42,265 bases of DNA, from positions 1 to 42,265 of the forward strand of contig NZ_JADGES010000017.1 of the NCBI RefSeq assembly GCF_016744255.1. The letters are read 5' to 3'. The translations under genes and the position numbers were made by a program. Shown here one piece after another: positions 14,860-22,410 of this stretch. Position 1 is the first letter of the stretch. The number at the start of each line of letters is the position of its first letter. The notes under the pieces were generated by a model. It saw only the letters and a list, made by a program, of their open reading frames with translations. It ran no database searches and had not been told where the DNA came from. This DNA is from Maribacter sp. (GTDB lineage: Bacteria > Bacteroidota > Bacteroidia > Flavobacteriales > Flavobacteriaceae).

Positions 14860-16290
14860 ATGAATCTCAGTAAAAAAATTGGCCTTTTTCTAGGGCCTAT
14901 CTTATTTCTTCTTTTCACTAATTTACCTTTTATATTATTATCTAATAAAGGAGATGCTGTTATTGCCGTTGCCCTTTGGATGGTTATTTGGTGGGTTACG
15001 GAGGCCGTTTCTATTTCTGTTACCGCTCTTTTACCTTTAGTACTATTCCCTCTCTTAAAGATAATGCCGATTGCAGACGTAGGTGCCAATTATGGTAGTC
15101 CTATAGTATTTCTCTTTTTTGGTGGTTTTATTATGGCATTGGCACTAGAAAAAGTAAACTTACACAAACGCATTGCACTCAACATTATAAAAATAACGGG
15201 TACCACACCTAATAAAGTGGTTCTTGGTTTTATGATTGCTACCGCAACTTTAAGTATGTGGATTAGTAATACTGCAAGTACTGTAGTTATGTTACCCATT
15301 GCCATGTCTGTAATAGGATTGCTCATAAATGATGAAGATGGCTTTACCAAAGCGGATCAAAATTTTTCTTTGAGTGTTATGCTAGGAATAGCATTTTCTG
15401 CCAACGCTGGTGGTATAGCTACCGTTATAGGCACACCACCAAATTCGGTGATGATTGGCCTACTAGAAAGCCAATATAATATTGAGATATCTTTCTTAAA
15501 ATGGATGGTAATAGGTGTTCCATTTTCCTTTACTATGATTACGATAAGCTATTTTGTCCTAGTAAAGTGGATGTTCCCTAACCGAGATTTAAAGTTTAAA
15601 GCTTCCAAAGATGTTATTCAGGACGAACTTAAGAAGCTAGGTCCAACAAGTGGAAAAGAAAAAATGGTTTTAGTAATTTTTGGTATCACAGTATTCCTTT
15701 GGGTATTCCGCACACTAATAAATAGCATTTTTCCAGAATTAGGATTATCAGATACAATAATTAGTATACTAGCAGCAATTTCTTTATTTACTATACCTTA
15801 TAATCTAAAAAAAGGGGATTATATTATTCACTGGCAAGATACTAGCAAGTTGGCCTGGGGCATCTTAATTCTTTTCGGAGGAGGTTTAGCCTTAGCTAAA
15901 GGCATGTCTGTTAGTGGTATTGTAGATTTGGTAGCAAATACTATTGCAGCAAGTAATATTAGTATTTTTGTAACTGCAGCTCTACTCATTTTCTTAATGT
16001 TGTTTATGACCGAGCTTATGAGTAATGTAGCACTGGTTGCTGTTTTAGCTCCAGTAGTTGCTGGTATTGCAATAGGCTTAGAAATTCCTATTCTTTATTT
16101 ATTAATTCCTGTAACTATGGCTAGTAGTTGCGCCTTTATGTTACCAATGGCCACACCACCTAACGCAATTGTCTTTGCTAGTGGATATATAAAAGTACAC
16201 CAAATGGCACGCGTAGGTATTATTCTAAACCTAATTGCCGTAGTGTTATTAATTATTATGTTTCAGTATGTTATTCCGTTACTATTTTAA
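14860..16290 (+). CDS. SLC13/DASS-family anion:sodium symporter
   Basis: This 476-residue inner-membrane protein has about 11-12 hydrophobic helices. The two DASS substrate/sodium clamshell motifs are visible: SNTAST (about 135-140) with GTPPNS (about 193-198), and the inverted-repeat counterpart SNVALVAVLAPV (about 388-400) with ATPPNAIV (about 430-437). The signature GGFIMALALEKVNLHKRIAL lies near residue 90. Family substrates are C4 dicarboxylates, citrate or sulfate. The SNT/SNV motifs favour di- or tricarboxylates, but I cannot choose from sequence. It follows lysS by 61 bp and is closed by a strong terminator. Confidence 0.92.
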   Translation: MNLSKKIGLFLGPILFLLFTNLPFILLSNKGDAVIAVALWMVIWWVTEAVSISVTALLPLVLFPLLKIMPIADVGANYGSPIVFLFFGGFIMALALEKVNLHKRIALNIIKITGTTPNKVVLGFMIATATLSMWISNTASTVVMLPIAMSVIGLLINDEDGFTKADQNFSLSVMLGIAFSANAGGIATVIGTPPNSVMIGLLESQYNIEISFLKWMVIGVPFSFTMITISYFVLVKWMFPNRDLKFKASKDVIQDELKKLGPTSGKEKMVLVIFGITVFLWVFRTLINSIFPELGLSDTIISILAAISLFTIPYNLKKGDYIIHWQDTSKLAWGILILFGGGLALAKGMSVSGIVDLVANTIAASNISIFVTAALLIFLMLFMTELMSNVALVAVLAPVVAGIAIGLEIPILYLLIPVTMASSCAFMLPMATPPNAIVFASGYIKVHQMARVGIILNLIAVVLLIIMFQYVIPLLF

Positions 16291-16298
16291 AAAATAAA

Positions 16299-16324
16299 AA
16301 CCCCTATCTCCATAGGGGTTTTCT
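16299..16324 (+). terminator. Intrinsic terminator after DASS transporter
   Basis: A 9-bp perfect stem, AACCCCTAT (16299-16307) with ATAGGGGTT (16312-16320), has a 4-base loop and is followed by TTTC. Confidence 0.9.
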
Positions 16325-16357
16325 GACTAACTAACTCAAAAAATAACTAACTTAATT

Positions 16358-16762
16358 TTACTTTACCGCGAACGCATTAAAGTTCTTTGGTAAATATTTA
16401 TTTGTATCAAAATCTAATACTATAGTGTCATTAGCATCTATATAATTAATGCTTTGTACATCTGTAGGATATGCATAAGCATCAAAACCAACTGGCAAGT
16501 GCTCTCTAAAATCTCCTTTATCGTTTATGGTATCGTTTATATAATCCACAGTATTAACATCAAAATAAAAAGTATTTGGATCAAAGCTTTCTGGTAAGTA
16601 GTCCGCTGTATTAAAACCCAGACTAATCACTTCTTCTTCTTCAACATACTCAATAGAGTTAATATCAAAATCTTTAATTTCCTTAGAAATGCTTATTGCA
16701 AAAACTCCTTGACAAATCGCCAATCCTAAGACAATAGATAAACTTATATTTTTATAATTCAT
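16358..16762 (-). CDS. Small secreted protein of three tandem ~34-residue repeats
   Basis: This 134-residue protein has a signal peptide (residues 1-22). Almost all of the mature part is three tandem units. Each begins with FDINSIEYV (32-40), FDVNTVDYI (67-75) or TDVQSINYI (100-108), and contains YLPESFDPNTF (55-65), HLPVGFDAYAY (88-98) or YLPKNFNAFAV (123-133). The product is acidic and has no cysteine. I do not know a named family. It is monocistronic, with a TACCTTTG promoter element 22 bases upstream and a long empty region behind. It probably acts in the periplasm or is secreted. The repeat could be a small beta-rich binding module, which is inference. Confidence 0.8.
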   Translation of the reverse strand: MNYKNISLSIVLGLAICQGVFAISISKEIKDFDINSIEYVEEEEVISLGFNTADYLPESFDPNTFYFDVNTVDYINDTINDKGDFREHLPVGFDAYAYPTDVQSINYIDANDTIVLDFDTNKYLPKNFNAFAVK

Positions 16763-17420
16763 AGCTTTCAGGTTAAATTCTGTGCAAAGGTAGAACCCCC
16801 TTTTTTAGTAATTATTGCTTTTACATTTTTCTTAACATTAGCCCCTTTAGGCTCCATAATGCACTTTGATAAAAGCTTACTACAAAAATTATGAATTTGA
16901 TAATCTTGCCCATTATAACCTTATCATCTTTGCAATTTTTACTGATAATTATTACCACAAAAAAAAGTGCACTTCTAGTGTTATTTTTTTGTTAAGCACA
17001 TACAACCGTGCTCTTCATCGAAGAATTTAGCTTTTCGTCTGATAATTATTCTCAAAGACAAAGCCCAAAGGTGACTTTGGGCTTCGCGCTTAACTAATTA
17101 AAAGAATTTAAAATTATAACTCTCTATCTATTAAGACGACATAAAAAGGAAAATGTTACACCTATTACAAGACATTACGGTTTTGGATTTCAATTAAAAC
17201 CTTAAGTGGCATTGCCCTACAAATTGGAAGGTAATGTACTATTCGATGAAATACATAGCAAAGAAGGAGACTTTCGATAAACGGTAAAATAAGAAGGGTT
17301 AATATTCGTTATTACCACACTATTGCAATCCTTTACACACTATAAAGATGTATTTGGCAACAATATACTTAACCGCTTTGTTTAATTAAATCTTGTAAAA
17401 GACCTAAAATTCCCCAAATC
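16763..17420. other. Gene-poor stretch with an orphan hairpin and leader of small-protein copy 1
   Basis: No convincing gene is seen. It holds a minus-strand TACCTTTG element (16785-16792) for the gene at 16358 and a pair of TTCATCG/TTCGTCT boxes (17014, 17034) 20 bases apart. It also has a perfect 10-bp hairpin with GTGA loop (17061-17084) that lacks a T-run. From about 17240 it contains a diverged copy of the leader found upstream of the two later small-protein genes. Confidence 0.6.
16785..16792 (-). promoter_or_regulatory. -7 element for the repeat protein gene
   Basis: On the minus strand this reads TACCTTTG, matching TAnnTTTG. It lies 22 bases before the ATG of the 134-residue secreted repeat protein. 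No clear -33 TTG is seen. Confidence 0.5.
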
Positions 17421-17603
17421 ATGACCTATAAAGCAAAAAGTTTAATCTATTTAGGAGTATTTGCAAGCCTTGCGCTTACATATCATCTAACAGATACAAC
17501 AGAAAATAATGTAGAAAACTATGCAGAAACCCAAGAAATTAGAGATGCGACAGAAACAAATGAGAATACTACCGTTGGTATTGAATTAGAAGATAGAGAC
17601 TAA
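17421..17603 (+). CDS. Small single-TM protein, copy 1 of three paralogues
   Basis: This 60-residue protein starts MTYKAKSLIYLGVFASLALT, a basic N-terminus followed by one hydrophobic helix (about 7-23). YHLTD and an acidic, Thr/Asn/Glu-rich tail follow. Two further copies downstream share the N-terminal 25 residues closely but differ more in the tail. The bases just before the ATG (CCCCAAATC) are also conserved between copies, which fixes the start. The helix may be a membrane anchor or an uncleaved signal peptide. No known family is recognised. This copy is the most divergent and lacks the shared strong terminator. Confidence 0.65.
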   Translation: MTYKAKSLIYLGVFASLALTYHLTDTTENNVENYAETQEIRDATETNENTTVGIELEDRD

Positions 17604-17627
17604 TACAAACGGACTTGTGAAAATATC

Positions 17628-17682
17628 GATGAAATACAAATAACCTATGCCTTTAGATGAACGGTAAAATTAATCCGATGAA
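17628..17682. promoter_or_regulatory. Three GATGAA iterons upstream of small-protein copy 2
   Basis: GATGAA occurs at 17628, 17656 and 17677 (intervals 28 and 21). The middle one reads on the minus strand as ACCGTTCAT. This fits the LytTR-type consensus (T/A)(A/C)(C/A)GTTN(A/G)(T/G). A response-regulator operator is an inference. Confidence 0.4.
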
Positions 17683-17804
17683 AAAAATGATATTACCACA
17701 CTTTTAGGTGCTTTCACATCTAAAAAGATGCATTTGACAACAATCCGATTTTTGGTAGTAAGATGAAACATACCTTTGTAGAAGAAATTAAAATCCCCCA
17801 AATC

Positions 17805-17975
17805 ATGACCTATAAAGTAAAAAGTTTCGCATATTTAGTAGCATTTGTAGCAATCGCTTTTACATACCATATTACAGATAATCAGACGGAAACTAACACC
17901 TACGTAGAAGCCGCTGAATTAATACAAACCAATACTGTATCTACTACTATTTTAGAAGTACAAGAAAGAAAATAA
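17805..17975 (+). CDS. Small single-TM protein, copy 2 of three paralogues
   Basis: This 56-residue protein starts MTYKVKSFAYLVAFVAIAFT, followed by YHITDNQTETNTYVE and an acidic Thr-rich tail ending in QERK. The frame is open to an upstream ATG at 17763, adding 14 residues (MKHTFVEEIK...). I prefer the ATG at 17805 because it aligns with the start of copy 1, where the upstream extension is absent. One TM helix or signal-anchor spans about residues 7-23. It is almost identical to copy 3, with changes mostly conservative, which suggests selection on the protein. It lies within repeat unit A, followed by a perfect terminator, so it makes a short monocistronic mRNA. Confidence 0.7.
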   Translation: MTYKVKSFAYLVAFVAIAFTYHITDNQTETNTYVEAAELIQTNTVSTTILEVQERK

Positions 17976-18004
17976 TACCCCCCAAAATTAACCTACTATT
18001 AAGA

Positions 18005-18035
18005 AAAGGCTCGGAGACTACTCCGAGCCTTTCTT
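18005..18035 (+). terminator. Intrinsic terminator of small-protein copy 2
   Basis: A perfect 12-bp stem, AAAGGCTCGGAG (18005-18016) with CTCCGAGCCTTT (18021-18032), has an ACTA loop and is followed by a T-rich tract. The stem and loop are identical to those after copy 3. Confidence 0.92.
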
Positions 18036-18455
18036 TATTTATAATAAAGGATATAAAATACGCTACCAGACAGTATTATAAACATCCTTTTTTCAAAAAA
18101 TTCCTCTAACCGTATTTTGTTGATTTTAACTCTACTTACTTTTAAAAGCAGATTTTTTTACTTCTATTAAATTCTGTAATATCATAAATCCAAAAATTGA
18201 TTCTACAGCGAACAAATCATTATTATAATAATTGAATTGGTTTTTAAGACACTTTAGAATAGTAATATCAATCTGGCAAACTCATCCTTTTGCAAATTTC
18301 GCCTCGGATTCCATATATACTTGCTCGTTCTATACTTCTTTTCTTTATTCTTACTATGCAATTACATTTTAACCATTCTATGTGTTACCCTTTACAATAA
18401 CTTAAAAAAAGCTAACAAATCTTATTATAGCGTAGTATCAACCACAAATTAATGA
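18036..18455. other. AT-rich spacer between the two direct-repeat units
   Basis: I see no gene, RNA or repeat in this 420-bp stretch. Both strands are broken by stops in all frames beyond short ORFs. Its length nearly equals that of the flanking repeat units, so it may be a degraded former unit, but I could not align it to them by eye. Confidence 0.4.
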
Positions 18456-18468
18456 TGTAAAAAATATC

Positions 18469-18523
18469 GATGAAATGCACATAAAATACCCCAATAGATG
18501 AACGGTAATTTTATCCGATGAAA
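18469..18523. promoter_or_regulatory. Three GATGAA iterons upstream of small-protein copy 3
   Basis: GATGAA at 18469, 18497 and 18518 (intervals 28 and 21) exactly repeats the phasing seen in unit A, although the intervening bases differ. The middle box again reads ACCGTTCAT on the minus strand. Confidence 0.4.
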
Positions 18524-18644
18524 AAAACGATATTACCACACTTTTAGATCTTTTCACATCTAAAAAGATGCATTTGGCAACAATGCGCTTTTTAGTAGTA
18601 AGATGAAACATACCTTTGTAGAAGAAATTAAAACCCCCCGAATC

Positions 18645-18815
18645 ATGACTTATAAAGTAAAAAGTTTAGCATATTTAGTAGCATTTGTAGCAATCGCTTT
18701 TACATACCATATTACAGATAACCAGACGGAAACTAACACCTACGTAGAGACCGCTGAATTAATGCAAACCAATACTGTATCTACTACTACTTTAGAAGTA
18801 CAAAAAAGAAAATAA
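18645..18815 (+). CDS. Small single-TM protein, copy 3 of three paralogues
   Basis: This 56-residue protein is a close paralogue of the one at 17805. It differs at only a handful of positions (for example Phe to Leu after MTYKVKS, and Met for Ile in the tail). It has one hydrophobic helix near the N-terminus (YLVAFVAIAFTYHI) and an acidic/Thr tail ending in QKRK. An upstream in-frame ATG at 18603 exists, as in copy 2; the start at 18645 is chosen by alignment with copy 1. It is flanked by the duplicated leader and a perfect terminator. Function is unknown. The conservation of the protein inside a duplicated regulatory cassette argues that it is expressed. Confidence 0.7.
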   Translation: MTYKVKSLAYLVAFVAIAFTYHITDNQTETNTYVETAELMQTNTVSTTTLEVQKRK

Positions 18816-18841
18816 TACCCCCAAATTAACCTACTATAAGA

Positions 18842-18872
18842 AAAGGCTCGGAGACTACTCCGAGCCTTTCTT
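18842..18872 (+). terminator. Intrinsic terminator of small-protein copy 3
   Basis: The same 12-bp stem and ACTA loop as at 18005-18032 (arms 18842-18853 and 18858-18869), followed by CTTG. Confidence 0.9.
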
Positions 18873-18979
18873 GTGTTTATACCTTTTCTTCATCGTTAAA
18901 AAACTCTTAAAGTAATACTCCACGTTAAACCATTTTAAAATCCTATGGTCTTAAGTGTATCATCTTAAAAAAAGAAAAC

Positions 18980-19459
18980 ATGAAAAAAATAATGATAACA
19001 CTTTTACTTTTAATAGGTATGCCTACTATGGCTCAAAGATCGGAAGGGAAAGCAGGAAAAGGACAACGTAGTGCTATGCAAGACTTTACTCCAGAGGAAA
19101 TAGCTACACTACACTCTAAAAAAATGACACTAGCTTTAGACCTCACCTCTGTACAACAAAACAAAGTAAAAGCCTTAGCATTAGAAAATGCAAGGGAACG
19201 CAAAACCAAGATGGCAGAACGTAAAGCGAAACGAAAAGAGGGCGATACTAAAAAGCTAACTTCTGAAGAGCGCTTTACTATGCAAAATGCTATGTTAGAT
19301 CGTAAGATAGCACAAAAGGCTAAGATGAAAAATATACTCTCGGAAGACCAGTATAGTAAATGGGAGAAAATGGAAGCACATAAACACCATAAAATGAGAA
19401 AATCTGGTAAAAAAAATGGATTTAAAAAGAAGGGCACACCCAAAAAGGAAAATAAATAA
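18980..19459 (+). CDS. Periplasmic Spy/CpxP- or DUF4890-like protein
   Basis: This 159-residue protein has a signal peptide (residues 1-18, ending PTMAQ). It has an all-helical, highly charged mature part rich in Lys, Glu and Met. The segments DFTPEEIATLHSKKMTLALD and LTSVQQNKVKALALEN (about 35-70), and KMKNILSEDQYSKWEKMEA (about 117-135), follow the pattern of Spy/CpxP-type periplasmic chaperone-like proteins of Bacteroidota. There, a TPEE/LT-x-x-Q motif is repeated and a final LS-x-x-Q-Y-x-K-W/Y motif is common. The C-terminal tail is extremely basic (KKNGFKKKGTPKKENK). It is likely an envelope protein responding to metal or misfolding stress; this is family-based inference. Confidence 0.75.
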   Translation: MKKIMITLLLLIGMPTMAQRSEGKAGKGQRSAMQDFTPEEIATLHSKKMTLALDLTSVQQNKVKALALENARERKTKMAERKAKRKEGDTKKLTSEERFTMQNAMLDRKIAQKAKMKNILSEDQYSKWEKMEAHKHHKMRKSGKKNGFKKKGTPKKENK

Positions 19460-19489
19460 TTTTAGTTACGTTTTAAATCTTTAACGTGG

Positions 19490-19518
19490 AGCCGTGTCCT
19501 CAAGGATATGGCTTTTTC
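19490..19518 (+). terminator. Intrinsic terminator after Spy-like gene
   Basis: The stem AGCCGTGTCC (19490-19499) with GGATATGGCT (19504-19513), containing G-T wobbles, has a TCAA loop and is followed by TTTTTC. Confidence 0.8.
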
Positions 19519-19601
19519 TTTGCAAAACATGTTAGAACTAAAGCTATCGTAATAATAACAATACAGCAATTTATATTATCTTAGAGCTTCATATAAATAA
19601 T

Positions 19602-20188
19602 ATGAAAAAAACTATTTTAATAATTTCAGTAGCGATTTTGACATTAACAACTGTAAAAAGTCAAGAAAAAATTAATTTTGGAGTTAAAGGTGGAATATAT
19701 CTTCAACTAATTTTAGAGAAAACAACTTAAAAACAGGCTATCATTTTGGACTAATAGCTGAATTCCATATTGGAAATAATTTTTCTATCCAACCAGAAGT
19801 TTTATATGCAACCCAAGGAGTAAAAGCTGCACCTATGTTGGATGGAAGTATTTCGCCTGAACGCAATTACAACTTTGATTATATTCAGGTTCCTATTTTA
19901 GCAAAAATATATTTATCTACTAATTTTTCATTAGATATGGCTCCATCTTTTAACTTTTTAGTTCATGATGAGCAAACATATACGAATATTAATAATGGTG
20001 AAGTTTCTTTTGATGGAAACGGAAAAAGCTTTGAGTTTAGCCTTGGAATAGGTGCTACCTATAAGTTTATGGACAATTTTTTCGGAAATATCAGATATAT
20101 GAGAGGATTAACGGATACTTTCGATTTTGAACTTGAAGAATCGAACAGTAATGTTTTTCAAATTGGAATAGGATATCTATTCAAGTAA
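19602..20188 (+). pseudogene. Frameshifted outer-membrane beta-barrel (PorT/porin-family) gene
   Basis: An ATG at 19602 opens a signal peptide (MKKTILIISVAILTLTTVKS) and the start of a barrel (QEKINFGVKGGIY). This frame stops at 19728-19730. The second reading frame carries a good continuation (SSTNFRENNLKTGYHFGLIA) and runs to 20188 with barrel strands (FSIQPEVLYATQG, FDYIQVPILAKIYLS, SFEFSLGIGATYKF, QIGIGYLFK). One missing base near 19697-19702 explains the break. The repaired product would be 195 residues, normal for the PF13568-type outer-membrane barrel family. It is either a true recent pseudogene or a sequencing error at a TATAT tract. The rest of the gene shows no further damage. Confidence 0.85.
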
Positions 20189-20471
20189 AAACTTAAATAG
20201 ACTTCATTTAATAATCCTAAAAGTAAGTGTTTTTCTAACAAAGCTAGGTTGATAAAATACTGTAGAAAATAACGTATAAATTTAATGCTCAAGTCTCTCC
20301 TTTCTTAAAGTTTGTGTATCAATACTACTTGTTTAGAACTTAGATTATGGAGCCTGTAATAGTTATCGAAAAGTAATTCTTTCTTTTGTACAGGATAAAG
20401 CTTATTATAGGGTACTCTTGTCCTTTAATTAATCCTTTATATGTAAATTCAGTTTTTTTAAATCAATACTA

Positions 20472-22199
20472 ATGATACGAAAAAGTTCTATTTTCTGGGT
20501 TTTAGCCATTAGCTTCCTATTAGCAGCTTCATGTTCGAGTCCGAAAAAACAAGCCGCAACCTTGTTACTATATGGTGGTCCTATTTATACAGTAGATTCT
20601 ACTCAAACGATGGTAGAAGCTGTTGCTACCAAAGATAATATCATCCTTTTTGCAGGTAGTTTAGCAGAAGCACAAGAATATAAAACCGCCCAAACCAAAA
20701 TTATTGACCTAGAAGGTAAAACCATGACCCCAGGTTTAATCGAAGGGCATGGACATTTTATGGGCCTGGGATACAATGAGTTAGAAGTTGATTTACTCAA
20801 TACAACAAGCTATCAAGAAATAGTAGATATCGTCGCAGAGGCAGTAAAAAATGCAGAGCCAGGCGAATGGATTATAGGAAGAGGCTGGCACCAAAGTAAA
20901 TGGGATGCATTGCCCGAAGATGCCGTAAATGGTTTTCAAACACATTACAAATTAAGTAAAGTATCTCCGGATAATCCGGTATTTCTGAGTCATGCTAGCG
21001 GCCATGCGGCTTTCGCCAATGCCAAGGCCATGGAAATTGCTGGTTTACAAATATTATCAAAAGATGGAATCGATAAATTTTCGGTTGAAGGAGGCGAAGT
21101 TATGCGCGACAAAACAGGAAGGCCTACAGGTATTTTCAACGAGCGCGCCACAAGCTTAATTTGGAAGCATGTTCCAGAAGAAAATTCTGAAAAAAGAGAC
21201 AAAGCTTTTGACTTAGCCGTCGCCGCTTGTCACAGAAACGGAATTACCAGCTTTCATGATGCTGGTATAGCAAAGAATACCATAGCTCTTTATGAAGACA
21301 AAAAGGCGGCAAATAAAATGAAGGTACGCATGTATGCTATGATTAAAGGAGGAAACAAAGATTTACTTAACGAATGGTACGAAAGGGGACCCTTAGTAGA
21401 CCCTGACAATCTCTTAACCATCCGATCAATAAAATTAAGCTGTGATGGTGCGTTAGGTTCCCGTGGTGCTTGGTTATTAGAATCATATACCGACCGACCA
21501 GGACATTTTGGTCATGAAACCTTACCTATGAAAGATGTAAAAGAAACTGCCTTAAATGGTTTACGAAATGGCTTTCAAGTTTGTTCACATGCTATTGGTG
21601 ATCGCGCTAACAGGGAAATTTTAGACCGCTACGAAGCTGCCTTTGTAGAATTGCCGGACTTAAAAACGAATCACAGATTTCGTATAGAACATGCCCAACA
21701 TTTACACCCTGATGATATTCCCCGTTTTGCGAAACTAGGGGTAATTCCGGCAATGCAAGCCGTACACATGTCTTCTGATAGACCTTGGGCAATTGACCGT
21801 ATGGGCGAAAAACGAATTAAAGAAGGTGCATATATGTGGCAAGACCTTTTAAAGAGCGGTATACCTATTATTAATGGAACCGATGTGCCCGTAGAGCCGC
21901 TGAATCCGATTGCCAGTTTGTATGCTAGTATAAGCAGAAAAACTTTAAAAGGTACTCCCGAAGGTGGTTATGAACCTGAACAAAAAATGACCAGAGAACA
22001 AGCATTAAAATCCTATACTCTTGATGCCGCCTACGGTGCTTTCGAAGAAAACATAAAAGGCTCAATCACTGCTAAAAAACTAGCTGACTTTACTATCTAC
22101 AATCAAGATATAATGACAATACCCGAAGATAAATTCTTAAAAACAGAAATAGCGATGACCATTTTTAATGGCAAAGTAGTATATACTAAGAGTGATTGA
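20472..22199 (+). CDS. Amidohydrolase-3 (YtcJ-like) lipoprotein
   Basis: This 575-residue lipoprotein (lipobox LAASC, Cys21) belongs to the metal-dependent amidohydrolase superfamily, YtcJ/amidohydro_3 group. Metal-binding HxH is His93 and His95 (GLIEGHGHF). Later signatures are SCDGALGSRGAWL, SHAIGDRANREIL, RIEHAQHL, and the Asp of INGTDVPVEP near residue 475. The beta-sandwich composite domain is formed by the N-terminal strands (LYGGPIYTVDST) and the C-terminal end (KKLADFTIYNQDI). Substrates in the family are amides or ureas, mostly unknown. A lipoprotein form implies action in the periplasm or on the surface. It is monocistronic, with about 280 bp of empty sequence before it and 210 bp after it. 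Confidence 0.9.
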   Translation: MIRKSSIFWVLAISFLLAASCSSPKKQAATLLLYGGPIYTVDSTQTMVEAVATKDNIILFAGSLAEAQEYKTAQTKIIDLEGKTMTPGLIEGHGHFMGLGYNELEVDLLNTTSYQEIVDIVAEAVKNAEPGEWIIGRGWHQSKWDALPEDAVNGFQTHYKLSKVSPDNPVFLSHASGHAAFANAKAMEIAGLQILSKDGIDKFSVEGGEVMRDKTGRPTGIFNERATSLIWKHVPEENSEKRDKAFDLAVAACHRNGITSFHDAGIAKNTIALYEDKKAANKMKVRMYAMIKGGNKDLLNEWYERGPLVDPDNLLTIRSIKLSCDGALGSRGAWLLESYTDRPGHFGHETLPMKDVKETALNGLRNGFQVCSHAIGDRANREILDRYEAAFVELPDLKTNHRFRIEHAQHLHPDDIPRFAKLGVIPAMQAVHMSSDRPWAIDRMGEKRIKEGAYMWQDLLKSGIPIINGTDVPVEPLNPIASLYASISRKTLKGTPEGGYEPEQKMTREQALKSYTLDAAYGAFEENIKGSITAKKLADFTIYNQDIMTIPEDKFLKTEIAMTIFNGKVVYTKSD

Positions 22200-22410
22200 T
22201 CTGATAGAAATTCAATACCAGAAAACAAAAAATATTTTTCACCCAATCAAAAGCATGATTAGAATAACTGCGAACACACGAAAAGTCATTTTAAACAACT
22301 CCGCAGATATAATTTTCCCTTAGACACAATATATTAGAGCGGGTTATATGTTCTTTTTCGAAACTCAATCGTAGTATACACAAAACTAATCTCTATTACA
22401 GATACCGTTC

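Larger units (their letters stand above)
17618..18035 (+). repeat. ~418-bp direct repeat, unit A (leader, small gene, terminator)
   Basis: This unit aligns nearly end to end with 18456-18872. The shared parts are GATGAA boxes, a CATCT/AGATG mini-hairpin, the coding sequence and an identical terminator stem. The offset between units is about 840 bp. Confidence 0.85.
18456..18872 (+). repeat. ~418-bp direct repeat, unit B
   Basis: This is the second copy of the leader-gene-terminator unit at 17618-18035. It keeps the same spacing of GATGAA boxes (18469, 18497, 18518) and the same terminator stem. Confidence 0.85.

Noticed and set aside
17155-17279. Possible gene remnant reading ...HYGFGFQLKP*VALPYKLEGNVLFDEI...
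   Set aside because: The frame has an in-frame stop, and its 3' half overlaps the diverged leader repeat shared with the small-protein cassettes, so the coding look is probably chance.
19033-19443. 136-codon ORF antisense to the Spy/CpxP-like gene
   Set aside because: It is a shadow of a Lys/Glu-rich helical gene; the antisense product is Phe/Ser/Leu-rich with no family features.
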